Shown: positions 35,801 through 44,925, counted from the first letter of the stretch. The stretch: 64,000 nucleotides of DNA from Nitrospira sp. (GCA_024760545.1 CP060501.1:1-64000); one strand, 5' to 3'. Numbers and translations: made by a program. Notes: generated from the letters alone by a model not told the origin.

Positions 35801-36127
35801 ATGGCACGCACTCGATCGACCAAGCAGACGACCCAGAAACCGTCGGCACCCAAAGAGCCGACGCCAGACAATCCTCCGCGAGAGTCTGAAAGGGCGGACT
35901 CTATCACCGGGGGAACTGCGAAACGGGATGGGCCGTCATTGCGCGGCTCAACGAACGCACGACAGACAATGTCTACCGCTGAGGAAGAATCCAGCTACAG
36001 CGAAGATATGTCGACGCACCGCCGCATCGCGGTAAGGGCTTTTATTCTGTACCTGGAAAGCGGATGCAGGCACGGCAACGACTTGGAACATTGGTTTGAG
36101 GCAGAACGCGAAGTCAAGATGCAGTGA
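35801..36127 (+). CDS. DUF2934 protein
   Basis: 108 residues. The first 70 are low-complexity, rich in Thr, Pro, Glu and Arg, and likely disordered. The C-terminal 35 (THRRIAVRAFILYLESG...DLEHWFEAEREV) are the DUF2934 motif, a short helix pair with conserved W-x-x-A-E. Cytosolic, function unknown, commonly found near stress proteins. It is followed 46 bp later by the YtxH gene. Confidence 0.8.
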   Translation: MARTRSTKQTTQKPSAPKEPTPDNPPRESERADSITGGTAKRDGPSLRGSTNARQTMSTAEEESSYSEDMSTHRRIAVRAFILYLESGCRHGNDLEHWFEAEREVKMQ

Positions 36128-36173
36128 ACGTGAGATAAACACAAGATTTTATTCATCAGAGGAGGACTCGACC

Positions 36174-36515
36174 ATGAACAGCAGGAATTATTACGATGAA
36201 GAAATGGGCGAAGCGACCGGGTGGTCGGCCTTCATGGCCGGAGCCTTGATTGGGGCCGGTGTCGCGCTGTTATTCGCCCCGCAGACGGGGACCGAACTCC
36301 GCGGCATGCTTCGCGGCTATGCCGACCGCACGAAAGACGATATACTCGAGCGCGGCCAGGAAGCCTGGGATACGGCGGTGGAGCGAGGTAAGGAGTATTA
36401 CGACAAAGGCCAGGAGGCTGTCCATGAAGCCGGGCGTTCGGCGAAGGAATTCGCCAAACAGGCTCAGGATTCGATGACGGAAACGGCGAAGGAAGCTGCA
36501 CGATCTCGCGGTTGA
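36174..36515 (+). CDS. YtxH-domain membrane-anchored stress protein
   Basis: 113 residues from the ATG at 36174, preceded by AGAGGAGG. One membrane segment (FMAGALIGAGVALLFAPQTGTELR) is the YtxH signature; the rest is a long amphipathic helix (GQEAWDTAVERGKEYYDKGQEAVHEAGRSAKEFAKQ), likely a coiled coil. YtxH-type proteins are induced by general stress in several bacteria. It follows DUF2934 closely and precedes the DUF5752-TreT pair. Confidence 0.85.
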   Translation: MNSRNYYDEEMGEATGWSAFMAGALIGAGVALLFAPQTGTELRGMLRGYADRTKDDILERGQEAWDTAVERGKEYYDKGQEAVHEAGRSAKEFAKQAQDSMTETAKEAARSRG

Positions 36516-36618
36516 TCGACTCCTAGAGAGGCGCAGTGTATTCACATGAGCGAGGATCGACGATGCGAATCGTAGAGAAGGGAATGTTAACGAACGGGGA
36601 GCCGGCGGGCTGAACGTC

Positions 36619-37311
36619 ATGATGCCGGAATACCATCGCGCCGTACGTCCGTTTCAGTTCGTCAGCTGTATGGAATTGCGCGAAGTCTTGGGGAAACGCG
36701 CGACGGATGTGGGACGTCTGTTGGAGCTGATGGAAGAAGTTCCATCCGATGCCATTTATTATCATACGCACAGTTTTTACCTGCGCCATGCGTATGTCCA
36801 AACGCTGTACCCCAACGACTTCGCCACGTGGGCGGCCCTGTACGCCCATGATCGCGTCCTCGGTGAGCGTCTGGGTGTGCTGGATCCTTTCGCGTATCTT
36901 TCTCTTGAAGCTCTACGCCAGGACATTGTCACCGTTCTCGATGACCATTTGAGCTCTCACCCTACGGTTTCTCGCGCGATGAGTGCGGAACCGTTCGACT
37001 TCATACGGTCCCACGTGATTGAAGCGCCATTGGACCGCCATGCGTGGACGCTTTTGGAGTTTCGTCACGCCGTGCATGAGGTCGAAGCCGGCGCGCTCTA
37101 TTTCCATCTCTGCGAGGCGCGTATGCGCAAGACACCAGGTTTTGACGATTTTTCTCATTGGCTGTCTGCGGAAGACGGTTTGAACATGCCGGAGTTGGCG
37201 GCTCACATCCAACGCGTGGTGCGCTTGGGCCTTAATCTGGAAGGTATGAGAGCTCGGATTGTCGCCTTATGCGACGCCGAGTTGATGAGGACGCATGGCG
37301 GAACTGCTTGA
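36619..37311 (+). CDS. DUF5752-like protein, coupled to TreT
   Basis: 230 residues, no signal or membrane segment. The pattern RPFQFVSCMELREVLG...YYHTHSFYLRHAYVQ...NDFATWAA and a helical rest fit DUF5752, a family I recall only as uncharacterised and often beside GT4 trehalose synthases. It overlaps the next start by 17 bp, so the two proteins are translated together and probably interact or share a pathway. No catalytic motif is obvious; the His-rich HTHSFYLRH segment could bind metal. Confidence 0.7.
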   Translation: MMPEYHRAVRPFQFVSCMELREVLGKRATDVGRLLELMEEVPSDAIYYHTHSFYLRHAYVQTLYPNDFATWAALYAHDRVLGERLGVLDPFAYLSLEALRQDIVTVLDDHLSSHPTVSRAMSAEPFDFIRSHVIEAPLDRHAWTLLEFRHAVHEVEAGALYFHLCEARMRKTPGFDDFSHWLSAEDGLNMPELAAHIQRVVRLGLNLEGMRARIVALCDAELMRTHGGTA

Positions 37312-38503
37312 ACAATATCGGGCGGTCACGCCGCCCGGTACGGTGGAATTTCTTCGTCAGCTGGGTCGGCGGTTGGAAGGGAGACGGATGCTCCATATCA
37401 ATTCCACCCGCTACGGCGGGGGAGTGGCTGAAATGCTGCATCGGCTGCTGCCCCTATTCGAGGAATTGGGAATTCGGACGCGCTGGGAAGTGATGACCGG
37501 CTCGGACGTCTTTTATCACACGACGAAGAGTTTCCATAACGCCTTGCAAGGAACGTCGCAGCACATCACCAAAGCCATGTTCGAGGCGTATCTCGAGATC
37601 AATCGCGAGCACGCCAAGCATCTGAACTTCGATGCCGACTTCGCCATGATCCATGATCCCCAGCCGGCGGCGCTCATCGGCTCACGTCCGAAGGGCGCGC
37701 GATGGTTATGGCGGTGCCACATCGATGTGTCCACTCCCCAGCCGACGGTGTGGCAGTTTTTGCGCCCGTTCGTGTCGCAGTACGATGCGGCTATTGTGTC
37801 GCTTCCGAAGTTTGCTCGTCGCTTGCCGGTGCCGCAATTCGTCGTGTACCCGTCCATCGATCCATTCAGCGACAAAAACCGTGAGCTCGCGCCTGAAGAA
37901 ATCTCATCGATATTGGAGAAGCTCGGAGTGCCGACCGATAAGCCGATCTTGCTGCAAGTATCCCGGTTCGATCGGTTTAAAGACCCACTTGGAGTAGTTG
38001 CCGCCTACCGTATCGTCAAGCAGAGTCACGATTGCCGGCTGGTGCTGGCAGGCGGCACGGCGACCGACGATCCCGAAGGTGCGGCCGTTCTGGCCGAGGT
38101 GCAGGAGGCGGTGGGTATAGACCCCGATGTCCAACTCCTGTTGCTGCCACCCACGGCCAACCTGGAAATCAATGCCCTGCAGCGGGCGGCGACCATCATC
38201 ATTCAGAAATCAGTGCGCGAAGGGTTTGGCCTGACGGTGACCGAGGCCATGTGGAAAGGCAAGCCCGTCATCGGCGGCGATACCGGAGGCATCACTGTGC
38301 AATTGATACACGGCTACACCGGCTACACCGTCAATTCTCCGGCCGGTACGGCATTCTATATCAAACGTTTGCTCAATGAGCCGGAGCGGATGGAAGCGAT
38401 CGGTCGCCAAGCAAAAGAATTTGCGCGCAATCGTTTCCTGGTCACACGGCATGTGCAGGATTACTTGGGCATAATGATTCACTTGGCCCGAGGTACCGCA
38501 TAG
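37295..38503 (+). CDS. treT: Trehalose glycosyltransferring synthase (TreT-like GT4)
   Basis: 402 residues, GT-B fold. The N-terminal HINSTRYGGGVAEMLHRLLPL is diagnostic for TreT/trehalose-synthase GT4 proteins; the C-terminal SVREGFGLTVTEAMWKGKPVIGG is the donor-binding E-x7-E motif. TreT joins nucleotide-glucose (ADP- or UDP-glucose) and glucose to trehalose. GlgC at 55563 could supply ADP-glucose and the ROK kinase links to glucose pools. This would be a second, maltodextrin-independent trehalose route beside TreY/TreZ. It overlaps the DUF5752 gene by 17 bp. Confidence 0.85.
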   Translation: MAELLEQYRAVTPPGTVEFLRQLGRRLEGRRMLHINSTRYGGGVAEMLHRLLPLFEELGIRTRWEVMTGSDVFYHTTKSFHNALQGTSQHITKAMFEAYLEINREHAKHLNFDADFAMIHDPQPAALIGSRPKGARWLWRCHIDVSTPQPTVWQFLRPFVSQYDAAIVSLPKFARRLPVPQFVVYPSIDPFSDKNRELAPEEISSILEKLGVPTDKPILLQVSRFDRFKDPLGVVAAYRIVKQSHDCRLVLAGGTATDDPEGAAVLAEVQEAVGIDPDVQLLLLPPTANLEINALQRAATIIIQKSVREGFGLTVTEAMWKGKPVIGGDTGGITVQLIHGYTGYTVNSPAGTAFYIKRLLNEPERMEAIGRQAKEFARNRFLVTRHVQDYLGIMIHLARGTA

Positions 38504-38610
38504 AGTCTATCTTATGGCATCGATACTACTGTACCTCTCAAACGCGCTGCGCAGAATATTCGCTGAAGCTCAGCACTGAGCAAGCCTGGTGACTCATCCA
38601 TTAGGTTGAG

Positions 38611-39255
38611 TCATTGTGAAACGGGCGTCGGCACATGGGCGCGATTCAACCGCTGCTCCACCGTCTTCCAATTGATATTGGAGAAGAATGCCTCGATATA
38701 TGAGGGGCGCTCAGCCGGTTTGTAGTCTAATAGAAAGGCATGCTCCCAGACGTCCATGACCAAGACCGGAACGAAACCGGCGATATGGCCTGTCTCGTGG
38801 AGGGTAATCCAGTGGTTGGAGAGCCTGCCATTATGCGGATTCAAATAACATATGGCCCAGCCGACTCCGCGCATCTTCCCGACACTCACAAAGTCGAGTT
38901 TCCACGCGTCATACGTTCCGAAGCTCTCTTCCGTCGCCTCTCTAAAGGGTGAATGCGCACCGGGGTCGGGCGATCCCTGGATCGTGAGATTGTCGAAGTA
39001 GTATTCGTGCAGCACCATGCCGTTGTATTCGAAGCCGCATTGACGCTTGAGTTCCGAATACGCCGGCATTCCCTCCTGATCCGCCCTGCCGCTCTCAAGG
39101 ATGTCTCGTATTTGGGCGGTCAACGTATTGGTTTCTTTGACATAGCCTTCGTAGAGATGGACGTGTGCATCGAGGGTACGATCTGAAATACCGTGGAGAC
39201 CATGAAGGTCATAGGGTCGTGGTTCATAGATCCGGTCCGGCAGTGGTGCATACAT
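38611..39255 (-). CDS. sodB: Superoxide dismutase, Fe/Mn family
   Basis: 214 residues. Metal ligands can be placed: His in DAHVHLYEGYV, His in LHEYYFDNL, and Asp/His in VLVMDVWEHAFLLDYK. The second helix has Phe where many family members have Trp (HxxFWxxL), so it belongs to a divergent subgroup. No signal peptide, so cytosolic. It dismutates superoxide to oxygen and peroxide. Metal type (Fe or Mn) is not decidable by eye. It stands alone between TreT and the proline-rich gene. Confidence 0.9.
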   Translation of the reverse strand: MYAPLPDRIYEPRPYDLHGLHGISDRTLDAHVHLYEGYVKETNTLTAQIRDILESGRADQEGMPAYSELKRQCGFEYNGMVLHEYYFDNLTIQGSPDPGAHSPFREATEESFGTYDAWKLDFVSVGKMRGVGWAICYLNPHNGRLSNHWITLHETGHIAGFVPVLVMDVWEHAFLLDYKPAERPSYIEAFFSNINWKTVEQRLNRAHVPTPVSQ

Positions 39256-39426
39256 GGGGAAGCTCCATCAATAAGATTGATATTGGTATAGACATCCACG
39301 TTGCTGCGAAGCGTCTGATATCAAGGAGGCGCATTAACACCCTTGCCATCCCGTGACGAAGAATGATTCGTCCCATCTGAATTGATACTCATATCATGGT
39401 GTCATCGAAGCCCTCCAATCATGATG

Positions 39427-39783
39427 CTACTGAGAACCATGGCCAGACGATGATGGCGGATGCGATGGTTTCGGAGTTGGAACGGGAGGCTGGGGAACCG
39501 GAATCGGCCCTGAGGGTTTCGGAGTCGGGTCGGTCGGCCCCGGACTTGGATCTGTCGGTGGAGTCGGCATTGGGCCGGACGGCTTCGGATCAGGATTTGC
39601 CTGTTCGGCGTTAAGATCGGTCAATAGAGCGATCTGGAACGGAGCCATGGCTGGGGCCTCCGTCGGTAAGGCACTCACAACGATAACCAGCACCACCATA
39701 ACCAAGAAGCAATCCCGTATCCAGTAGAGTGGGAAGGCCGAGGCTTCAATACCTTTCCGCTCTTCGTGACAATATGTCATCAT
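39427..39783 (-). CDS. Membrane-anchored proline-rich protein
   Basis: 118 residues. One hydrophobic segment (CFLVMVVLVIVVSALPTEAPA, about 24-44) is followed by an extracytoplasmic proline-rich tail (NPDPKPSGPMPTPP..., PTDPSPGPTDPTPKPSGP). The ATG overlaps the stop of the copper-protein gene by 4 bp, so the two are co-translated. It may be a spacer or periplasm-spanning stalk. The opposite strand is also open here, but operon overlap and the signal-anchor favour this reading. Confidence 0.55.
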   Translation of the reverse strand: MMTYCHEERKGIEASAFPLYWIRDCFLVMVVLVIVVSALPTEAPAMAPFQIALLTDLNAEQANPDPKPSGPMPTPPTDPSPGPTDPTPKPSGPIPVPQPPVPTPKPSHPPSSSGHGSQ

Positions 39784-40151
39784 GTCGTGTGGGCCCCACT
39801 TCCTACGATCTCACGACAGCTCTCCGCACACCGCCGGCACGCCTCCGCGCAAGGACCGCACAATGGATGATCGGGCGCATGACGTTCGCATACCTCCGCG
39901 CATTGATCGCAGATTTCCGCGCAGAGACGACAAAGAGACTGAGTTTGCAGAGACGATCGACTCATCCATTGGGCGGACAGGATACAGATACTTGCGCAAT
40001 CGCGGCAAAGCCGGATGCAGCGTGTCATTAAGTCATCGTGGCTCTGATGAGTCATGCCGATCATGTCGTCCGCGCATCTCTCGCACATTTGGGCGCACGA
40101 GAAGCAGGCATTGATACAGTCTTGTTGGTCTGATACGGGCTGGTTTTGCAT
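39780..40151 (-). CDS. Four-helix-bundle copper-binding protein (Csp-like, DUF326)
   Basis: 123 residues with about 17 cysteines in CxxxC spacing along helices (CINACFSCAQMCERCAD, CIRLCRDCASIC, CRLCAEICDQCAEVC, CGPCAEACRRCAESC). This is the copper-storage/four-helix cupro-protein pattern, in which Cys line the bundle core and bind many Cu(I). No signal peptide, so a cytosolic Csp3-like store is likely. Translationally coupled to the proline-rich membrane protein; a CTAGGG element lies 105 bp upstream. Confidence 0.88.
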   Translation of the reverse strand: MQNQPVSDQQDCINACFSCAQMCERCADDMIGMTHQSHDDLMTRCIRLCRDCASICILSAQWMSRSSLQTQSLCRLCAEICDQCAEVCERHAPDHPLCGPCAEACRRCAESCREIVGSGAHTT

Positions 40152-40255
40152 ATCATCGTCTCCTTGCTTGAAGGATCAACGCATTCGCTTCCGTTTCGAT
40201 CGAATGCGACCACCTCGTACTTATGAATCTACGCCGATTCCTCACCGTCCCTGTA

Positions 40256-40271
40256 CTCGGATAGTCCCTAG
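40256..40271 (-). promoter_or_regulatory. CTAGGG-N6-CGAG element upstream of the copper protein
   Basis: Minus strand CTAG-GGACTATC-CGAG. One mismatch in the second half. Confidence 0.4.
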
Positions 40272-40301
40272 AGAGATCAGCCAGCGGTCACTATCATGAC
40301 C

Positions 40302-41483
40302 CTAGGCCTCGCGCACCCATCGAAGCCACCGCGGTCTGACAAATTCATCGACCACGATCTTGAGACATGCCGCGACGGGAATCGCAAAGATCAGTCCAAA
40401 CAGTCCGCCGACGGCGCCTCCCATGAAGACGACGATCAGAATGGTCGCGGCGCTCATGTCGGTGGAATGACGTTGCAACCAGGGAGTCAGGACCCAGCCT
40501 TCGACAAATTGCACAATCAGGTAGGCCACGCTCGGCCATAACACGATCGTCATCCAATCGGTCGTGGCCCATTGGCCGGTAGTGAGGGCATCGGCATATT
40601 TGAGTGCCACCGCCACCGGCCATCCGATGGCGGAAAGATAGGGGACGAGGGACGCCAAGCCTGTGACAATGCCGAGAAGGAACCAATAGGGGACCCCGGC
40701 AAACGACCAGCCTCCCGCATACAACACACCGGTGATCACCGCGATGAGGAGCCGCTCAAAAAAGAAGCCTCGCACGACCGTATCCATTCGACGCAAGACG
40801 TGCAGCGTGTGCGGTCGATGCGAGACGGGGACGAGGCGAACGATGGTCCGGCTCATGCTTTCGAAATTCCATGCAAAAAAGAAAAAGTAGACTGGAATCA
40901 AGATCGCATAAAGCGCGACATTGGCAGTGATCCCTAGCAGCTGCCCCAGGAGGCCAAATGCCTGACCGGTTCCTGAGAGAAGCGGTTGGATCGTCGCTAG
41001 GGGATCATCGTGCAGACGACCGAGAAAGTCTCCTAGACTGATCGACCAGCTGCCGAACATGGTCTCATAGCGCTGTGAGAAGTTCCTGGCATAGACGGGG
41101 ATTTTCTGTATCAACGTCTCGGCTTGCTCCACCAAAAGCGGAATGAGCCAAAGACCAATGCCGACCCCGGCAAGAGCCAGGAACAGCATCAGTATTCCCA
41201 CCGTGACGGGACGCGGAGTCTTCCAGCGTGTGAATGCGTAGTCCACAAACGGATTGACCAAATAGGCCAATAGAAGCGCGACAAACACGGGTAAAAAGAC
41301 CTGGTGTAGTGCGAAGAGAAACCAGAGCAAGCCGACCATTGCGCCGAGGATAAAAAGGTCGCGAATCGGGCGGATTTCCCATAGGTGCCTGTCGATGCCC
41401 GCCTTGTGCGGAGTGGATTCAGTCGGTGGTGGAGTGGGTACCGGGGGAGTCCGGGGTACCGGTGCGGGATGAAGAGAACTCAT
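40302..41483 (-). CDS. AI-2E family transporter (permease)
   Basis: 393 residues. A proline-rich cytosolic N-terminus precedes about eight membrane helices. Signatures: LHQVFLPVFVALLLAYLVNPFVDY near the N-terminus and ATILIVVFMGGAVGGLFGLIFAIPVAACLKIVVDE at the C-terminus. Families include TqsA-like exporters and Na+/H+ antiporters, so the name AI-2E is formal; the substrate is unknown. It ends 150 bp from the copper-protein gene on the same strand. Confidence 0.9.
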   Translation of the reverse strand: MSSLHPAPVPRTPPVPTPPPTESTPHKAGIDRHLWEIRPIRDLFILGAMVGLLWFLFALHQVFLPVFVALLLAYLVNPFVDYAFTRWKTPRPVTVGILMLFLALAGVGIGLWLIPLLVEQAETLIQKIPVYARNFSQRYETMFGSWSISLGDFLGRLHDDPLATIQPLLSGTGQAFGLLGQLLGITANVALYAILIPVYFFFFAWNFESMSRTIVRLVPVSHRPHTLHVLRRMDTVVRGFFFERLLIAVITGVLYAGGWSFAGVPYWFLLGIVTGLASLVPYLSAIGWPVAVALKYADALTTGQWATTDWMTIVLWPSVAYLIVQFVEGWVLTPWLQRHSTDMSAATILIVVFMGGAVGGLFGLIFAIPVAACLKIVVDEFVRPRWLRWVREA

Positions 41484-41895
41484 GGAGTCAATGCGTCTCC
41501 GGCTTCTGCGAAGGTAATTTGATTCATCACATTCACTCCACTCCTATCCTTACGGCTCCTTGGTCTGCAAGCACAGTGCCCGCATATCTGCAGGAACATA
41601 TCGCCGTGACGAAGTTCACAGTCCTTTTCCGAGGATGAGTTGTCTTGGATCAGACATCTTGTCCGGCAGCACTGCATATCTTGTGTCGAGTCGCTCATGC
41701 ACACGTAGAATATCAACAACAAGCAGGTGATACACCCGAGCCGCTGAGGTCGGAAGGGACGCGCTAGGTGAGAACGGGTCTGTGTTTTGCAGACCAAACA
41801 AAGTGGAGCGGTGGTGAATGATCGTCGGCACTTCTGCCCGACGGCGCCCCGTTTATGAAGGTGATCAACCGAGCAGTAAACTGTAAAGGTGATGT
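41484..41895. other. Divergent intergenic region, no gene supported
   Basis: About 410 bases between the AI-2E transporter and the Slp lipoprotein genes. Open frames on both strands have no recognisable content. It should contain the promoters of both flanks. Confidence 0.4.
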
Positions 41896-42465
41896 ATGAA
41901 GGTCACGCCTGGATTGTGTGTCGCGTATGCGGTTCTCATCGTCTTCCTTGGCGGATGCAACCGGTATCAGGTCATTCCAGATCGGTTGGCGGCCCAGGTC
42001 AACCATAAGTTGACGTATGAGGAAGTCAAAGCTTCTCCCGATACGTATAAAGGGCAGATAGTGGTATGGGGCGGAGAAGTGCTCACTGCGGCGCGTGAGA
42101 CGGATCGTACAAAAGTCGAAGTGCTCCAGTTGCCTCTGAACAAGGATCACATTCCGCTCGATAACCGGGCATCGTCACGAGGACGATTTCTCGCAGTGGA
42201 CAGTCGTGGTGAAATCATCGATCCCGCAATCTTTGAGGAAGGCTCACGAATCACGGTGATTGGTGAGATCGTAGGCTCCCGGACAGAAACACGTGACAAG
42301 GCGACGTATGACTATCCGGTCATCGTCATACGTGACATGACCGTCTGGGACGGGCGTGCCAAGTCGAACTATCCATTCGCCGGCTATTACAGTTATTACG
42401 GGTACGGCTACTATGGAAACCGGCCATATACGTTTTGGGAAGGTACCCGTGTTTCGGGGAGTTAA
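41896..42465 (+). CDS. Slp-family outer-membrane lipoprotein
   Basis: 189 residues. Signal sequence ending FLGGC (Cys21), then the Slp core: KASPDTYKGQIVVWGGEVLTA, GRFLAVDSRGEIIDPAIFEEGSRITVIGEIVG, YDYPVIVIRDMTVWD. The C-terminus is Tyr/Gly-rich (YYSYYGYGYYG). In E. coli, Slp is a starvation-induced outer-membrane lipoprotein. It stands alone here, next to the HAD-ATPase gene. Confidence 0.85.
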   Translation: MKVTPGLCVAYAVLIVFLGGCNRYQVIPDRLAAQVNHKLTYEEVKASPDTYKGQIVVWGGEVLTAARETDRTKVEVLQLPLNKDHIPLDNRASSRGRFLAVDSRGEIIDPAIFEEGSRITVIGEIVGSRTETRDKATYDYPVIVIRDMTVWDGRAKSNYPFAGYYSYYGYGYYGNRPYTFWEGTRVSGS

Positions 42466-42649
42466 GCGTTATATAGATATCAGGTTATGGCTCTGAGGAA
42501 GTACCGGCCGCGCGTTGTGGTGATGGGTCGCACGTTTCGACCGTCGTTCTGAGCCGCAATTCGAGCATCGTGCGTGTCTCGCATCAGTACTCCTTCACAA
42601 TTATTCCTATCCATCTCAGAGGAGATCCTGTTGATATGGTCCAATTCCT

Positions 42650-44371
42650 ATGAAATATGTGGCACTCGCAACGGATTATGACAGCACGCTGGCAAGTGCC
42701 GGACGGGTGAAACCTGAGACGATCACGGCACTCGAACGTCTTATCCAATCCAGGCGGAAACTCGTTCTGGTCACCGGGCGTTTGCTGCCGGATATCCTCG
42801 ATATCTTTCCTGAAATCGCGCTGTGCGAGCGAGTTGTCGCTGACAATGGCGCCGTCCTCTATAGGCCCGCTACACGCGAACAGATATCGTTGGCTCCTCG
42901 GATTCCTGCGGCGTTTGTGGACGAGCTGCGGCGCCGGAAGGTGCCGGAACTCTCGGTTGCGGAGTCGATCGTGAGCACGGTTCGACCGCACGAACTGACG
43001 CTCCTAGCGGCCATTCGCGATTTGGGACTTGAGCTGCAAGTCATCTTCAATCGAGATGCGGTCATGGTCGTTCCGGCTGGCATCAACAAAGCCAGTGGTC
43101 TCGTGGCCGCCTTGAGCGAGATGGGATTGTCGCCGCGCAATGTCGTTGCGATCGGTGATGCGGAAAACGACCATGCCTTGCTGAATCAGTGTGAGTATGC
43201 GGTGGCGGTGGCCAATGCCGTACCGATGCTCAAGGAAAGCGCCGATTGGGTCACCAACGGTGCGGAAGGATGTGGAGTTTCCGAAATCATCGATGAACTC
43301 GTCAAGCATGACATGCAGGTGTCTCCGTTCAGCACGAGCCGCCGCAATATCCTGATCGGTACACGGCAGAACGGCGCAGAAGTCGCCATTCCCGCTACCG
43401 GATTAAATCTCTTACTGGCCGGCTCTTCCGGAAGCGGAAAATCGACCTTGGCCACTGGGATTCTGGAGCGGGTGATGGAGCAGGGCTATCAGTTTTGTAT
43501 TATCGATCCGGAGGGAGATTATGAGGGATTTGCCGGAGCGGTCATGTTTGGAACTTCTCAGCGAGGTCCCAGCGTGACGGAAATTCTCACAGCCCTTGAA
43601 GGCTCAAGCACGAATGTGGTCGTCAATCTTGTGGGAGTACCGCTGCACGATCGACCGGCTTTTTTCTTGGCCCTCTTGCCAGCCCTTCAGGAGCGTCGAG
43701 CCAAGTTCGGACGACCTCATTGGATACTCGTCGACGAAGCGCACCATTTGATGCCGCGCGAATGGCAACCGGTTCAGGCAGTCCTAGCGCAAGACTTGAC
43801 CGGTATGGTCTACGTCACGGTGCATCCGGACCAGGTTGCGAAATCGGTGCTGCGCACGGCGGATATAGTGGTGTCCTTGGGAGAGGATCCGGCGGGCACG
43901 ATCAGGAGGTTTTGTCAGACGCTTGATTTGCCTATGCCCTCGGAGGAACTTCCGGCACTGGATCATGGTGAAGCGGTGTTTTGGGATCGACGGTCAACAG
44001 AGCCACCCCACCGGGTACGCATTGCTCCCTGTGAAGCGGACCATCAACGTCATCGCCGGAAATATGCCGAAGGCGAGTTGCCCACCGATCGAAGCTTCTA
44101 CTTCCGGGGTCCTGAAAATGCATTGAACCTGCGCGCGCACAACCTGATCCAATTCATGCAGCTGGCGGAGGGTGTGGATAAGAAGACGTGGTTGCATCAC
44201 CTTCGACGGGGGGATTACAGCACATGGATGTTGGAAGGCATTAAGGATCCGCAGTTGGCCGATGCCGCTCGGCAGATTGAACAGCAGCCGTCTCTCAGCG
44301 CCGAACGCAGCCGCCAATTGATACGGTCTGCGATCGAGGAGCGGTACACCGTTCCCTCGACGGGTCTATGA
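42650..44371 (+). CDS. HAD-superfamily phosphatase fused to a HerA/VirB4-like ATPase
   Basis: 573 residues. The first 220 form a HAD-IIB phosphatase: DYDSTLA (Asp9/Asp11), VTGR (Thr42), Lys147 and GDAEND (169-174), like sucrose- or trehalose-phosphatases. The second half is a P-loop ATPase with Walker A GSSGSGKS (258-265), IIDPEGDYEGF, and Walker B ILVDEAHHLM (359-368), as in HerA/DUF87 ATPases. The C-terminal 110 residues are helical and unassigned. Such a fusion is not one of the common architectures. A phosphatase whose sugar-phosphate or other substrate is coupled to an ATPase is possible; the function is unknown. Confidence 0.85.
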   Translation: MKYVALATDYDSTLASAGRVKPETITALERLIQSRRKLVLVTGRLLPDILDIFPEIALCERVVADNGAVLYRPATREQISLAPRIPAAFVDELRRRKVPELSVAESIVSTVRPHELTLLAAIRDLGLELQVIFNRDAVMVVPAGINKASGLVAALSEMGLSPRNVVAIGDAENDHALLNQCEYAVAVANAVPMLKESADWVTNGAEGCGVSEIIDELVKHDMQVSPFSTSRRNILIGTRQNGAEVAIPATGLNLLLAGSSGSGKSTLATGILERVMEQGYQFCIIDPEGDYEGFAGAVMFGTSQRGPSVTEILTALEGSSTNVVVNLVGVPLHDRPAFFLALLPALQERRAKFGRPHWILVDEAHHLMPREWQPVQAVLAQDLTGMVYVTVHPDQVAKSVLRTADIVVSLGEDPAGTIRRFCQTLDLPMPSEELPALDHGEAVFWDRRSTEPPHRVRIAPCEADHQRHRRKYAEGELPTDRSFYFRGPENALNLRAHNLIQFMQLAEGVDKKTWLHHLRRGDYSTWMLEGIKDPQLADAARQIEQQPSLSAERSRQLIRSAIEERYTVPSTGL

Positions 44372-44469
44372 TAAATGGCATGGGCACCAGGCGCTCACGG
44401 ATCCGGATCTCAGCGGATCACGGGATTGAAAGTCCGTTGCGTGAATGCTGAGGTACTTTCTGGGAGGGG

Positions 44470-44862
44470 CTACGCTGTTCCGACGATCGGCTGCGGTTCT
44501 CTACAGGCTTGGTTGACGAGCGCAAGCAGCTCGGACAACTCAAAGGGTTTGGCCACGCACGTGTACGCGCCGTCTACCTCATCGAAATGTTCCGTCAGAT
44601 ACGTATCACCGGACATCAAAATGATGGGCGTCGTCGACCACATGGCACGGCAGCGTTCGATGAACTGTAAGCCGTTCAATCGTGGCATGTGGTAATCCAC
44701 GAGAACCACGTCGTAGCGACGTTTTTTCATTTCCTCGGATCCCTCGAATCCGTCGGATGCCGGGTAGACATTATATCCGGCATCCATCAACGCCATTCCC
44801 GTCAAGAAGCGAATATCATGATCGTCATCGATGATCAGCACCCGTTTGCCGTACCCATCCAT
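44470..44862 (-). CDS. Single-domain response regulator (CheY-like)
   Basis: 130 residues, one receiver domain. Phospho-acceptor Asp56 in DVVLVDYHMP, acidic pair Asp12-Asp14 (IIDDD), Thr/Ser in LMSGD, and Lys in VAKPFELSE. No output domain. It lies 63 bp from the end of the NtrC-type regulator on the same strand and may be co-transcribed or take phosphate from one of the hybrid kinases. Confidence 0.92.
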   Translation of the reverse strand: MDGYGKRVLIIDDDHDIRFLTGMALMDAGYNVYPASDGFEGSEEMKKRRYDVVLVDYHMPRLNGLQFIERCRAMWSTTPIILMSGDTYLTEHFDEVDGAYTCVAKPFELSELLALVNQACREPQPIVGTA

Positions 44863-44925
44863 ATCGCGTCTCCCGCGTTAAGCCGACTCACTTATAAGAA
44901 CATTAGCAAAGAACGGTCCATCCGC

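Noticed and set aside
38611-39255. SOD suspected of lacking a metal ligand because the N-terminal motif is not HHxxYV
   Set aside because: Aligning on the first His (AHVHLY) puts a His four residues before the conserved Tyr, so the ligand is present.
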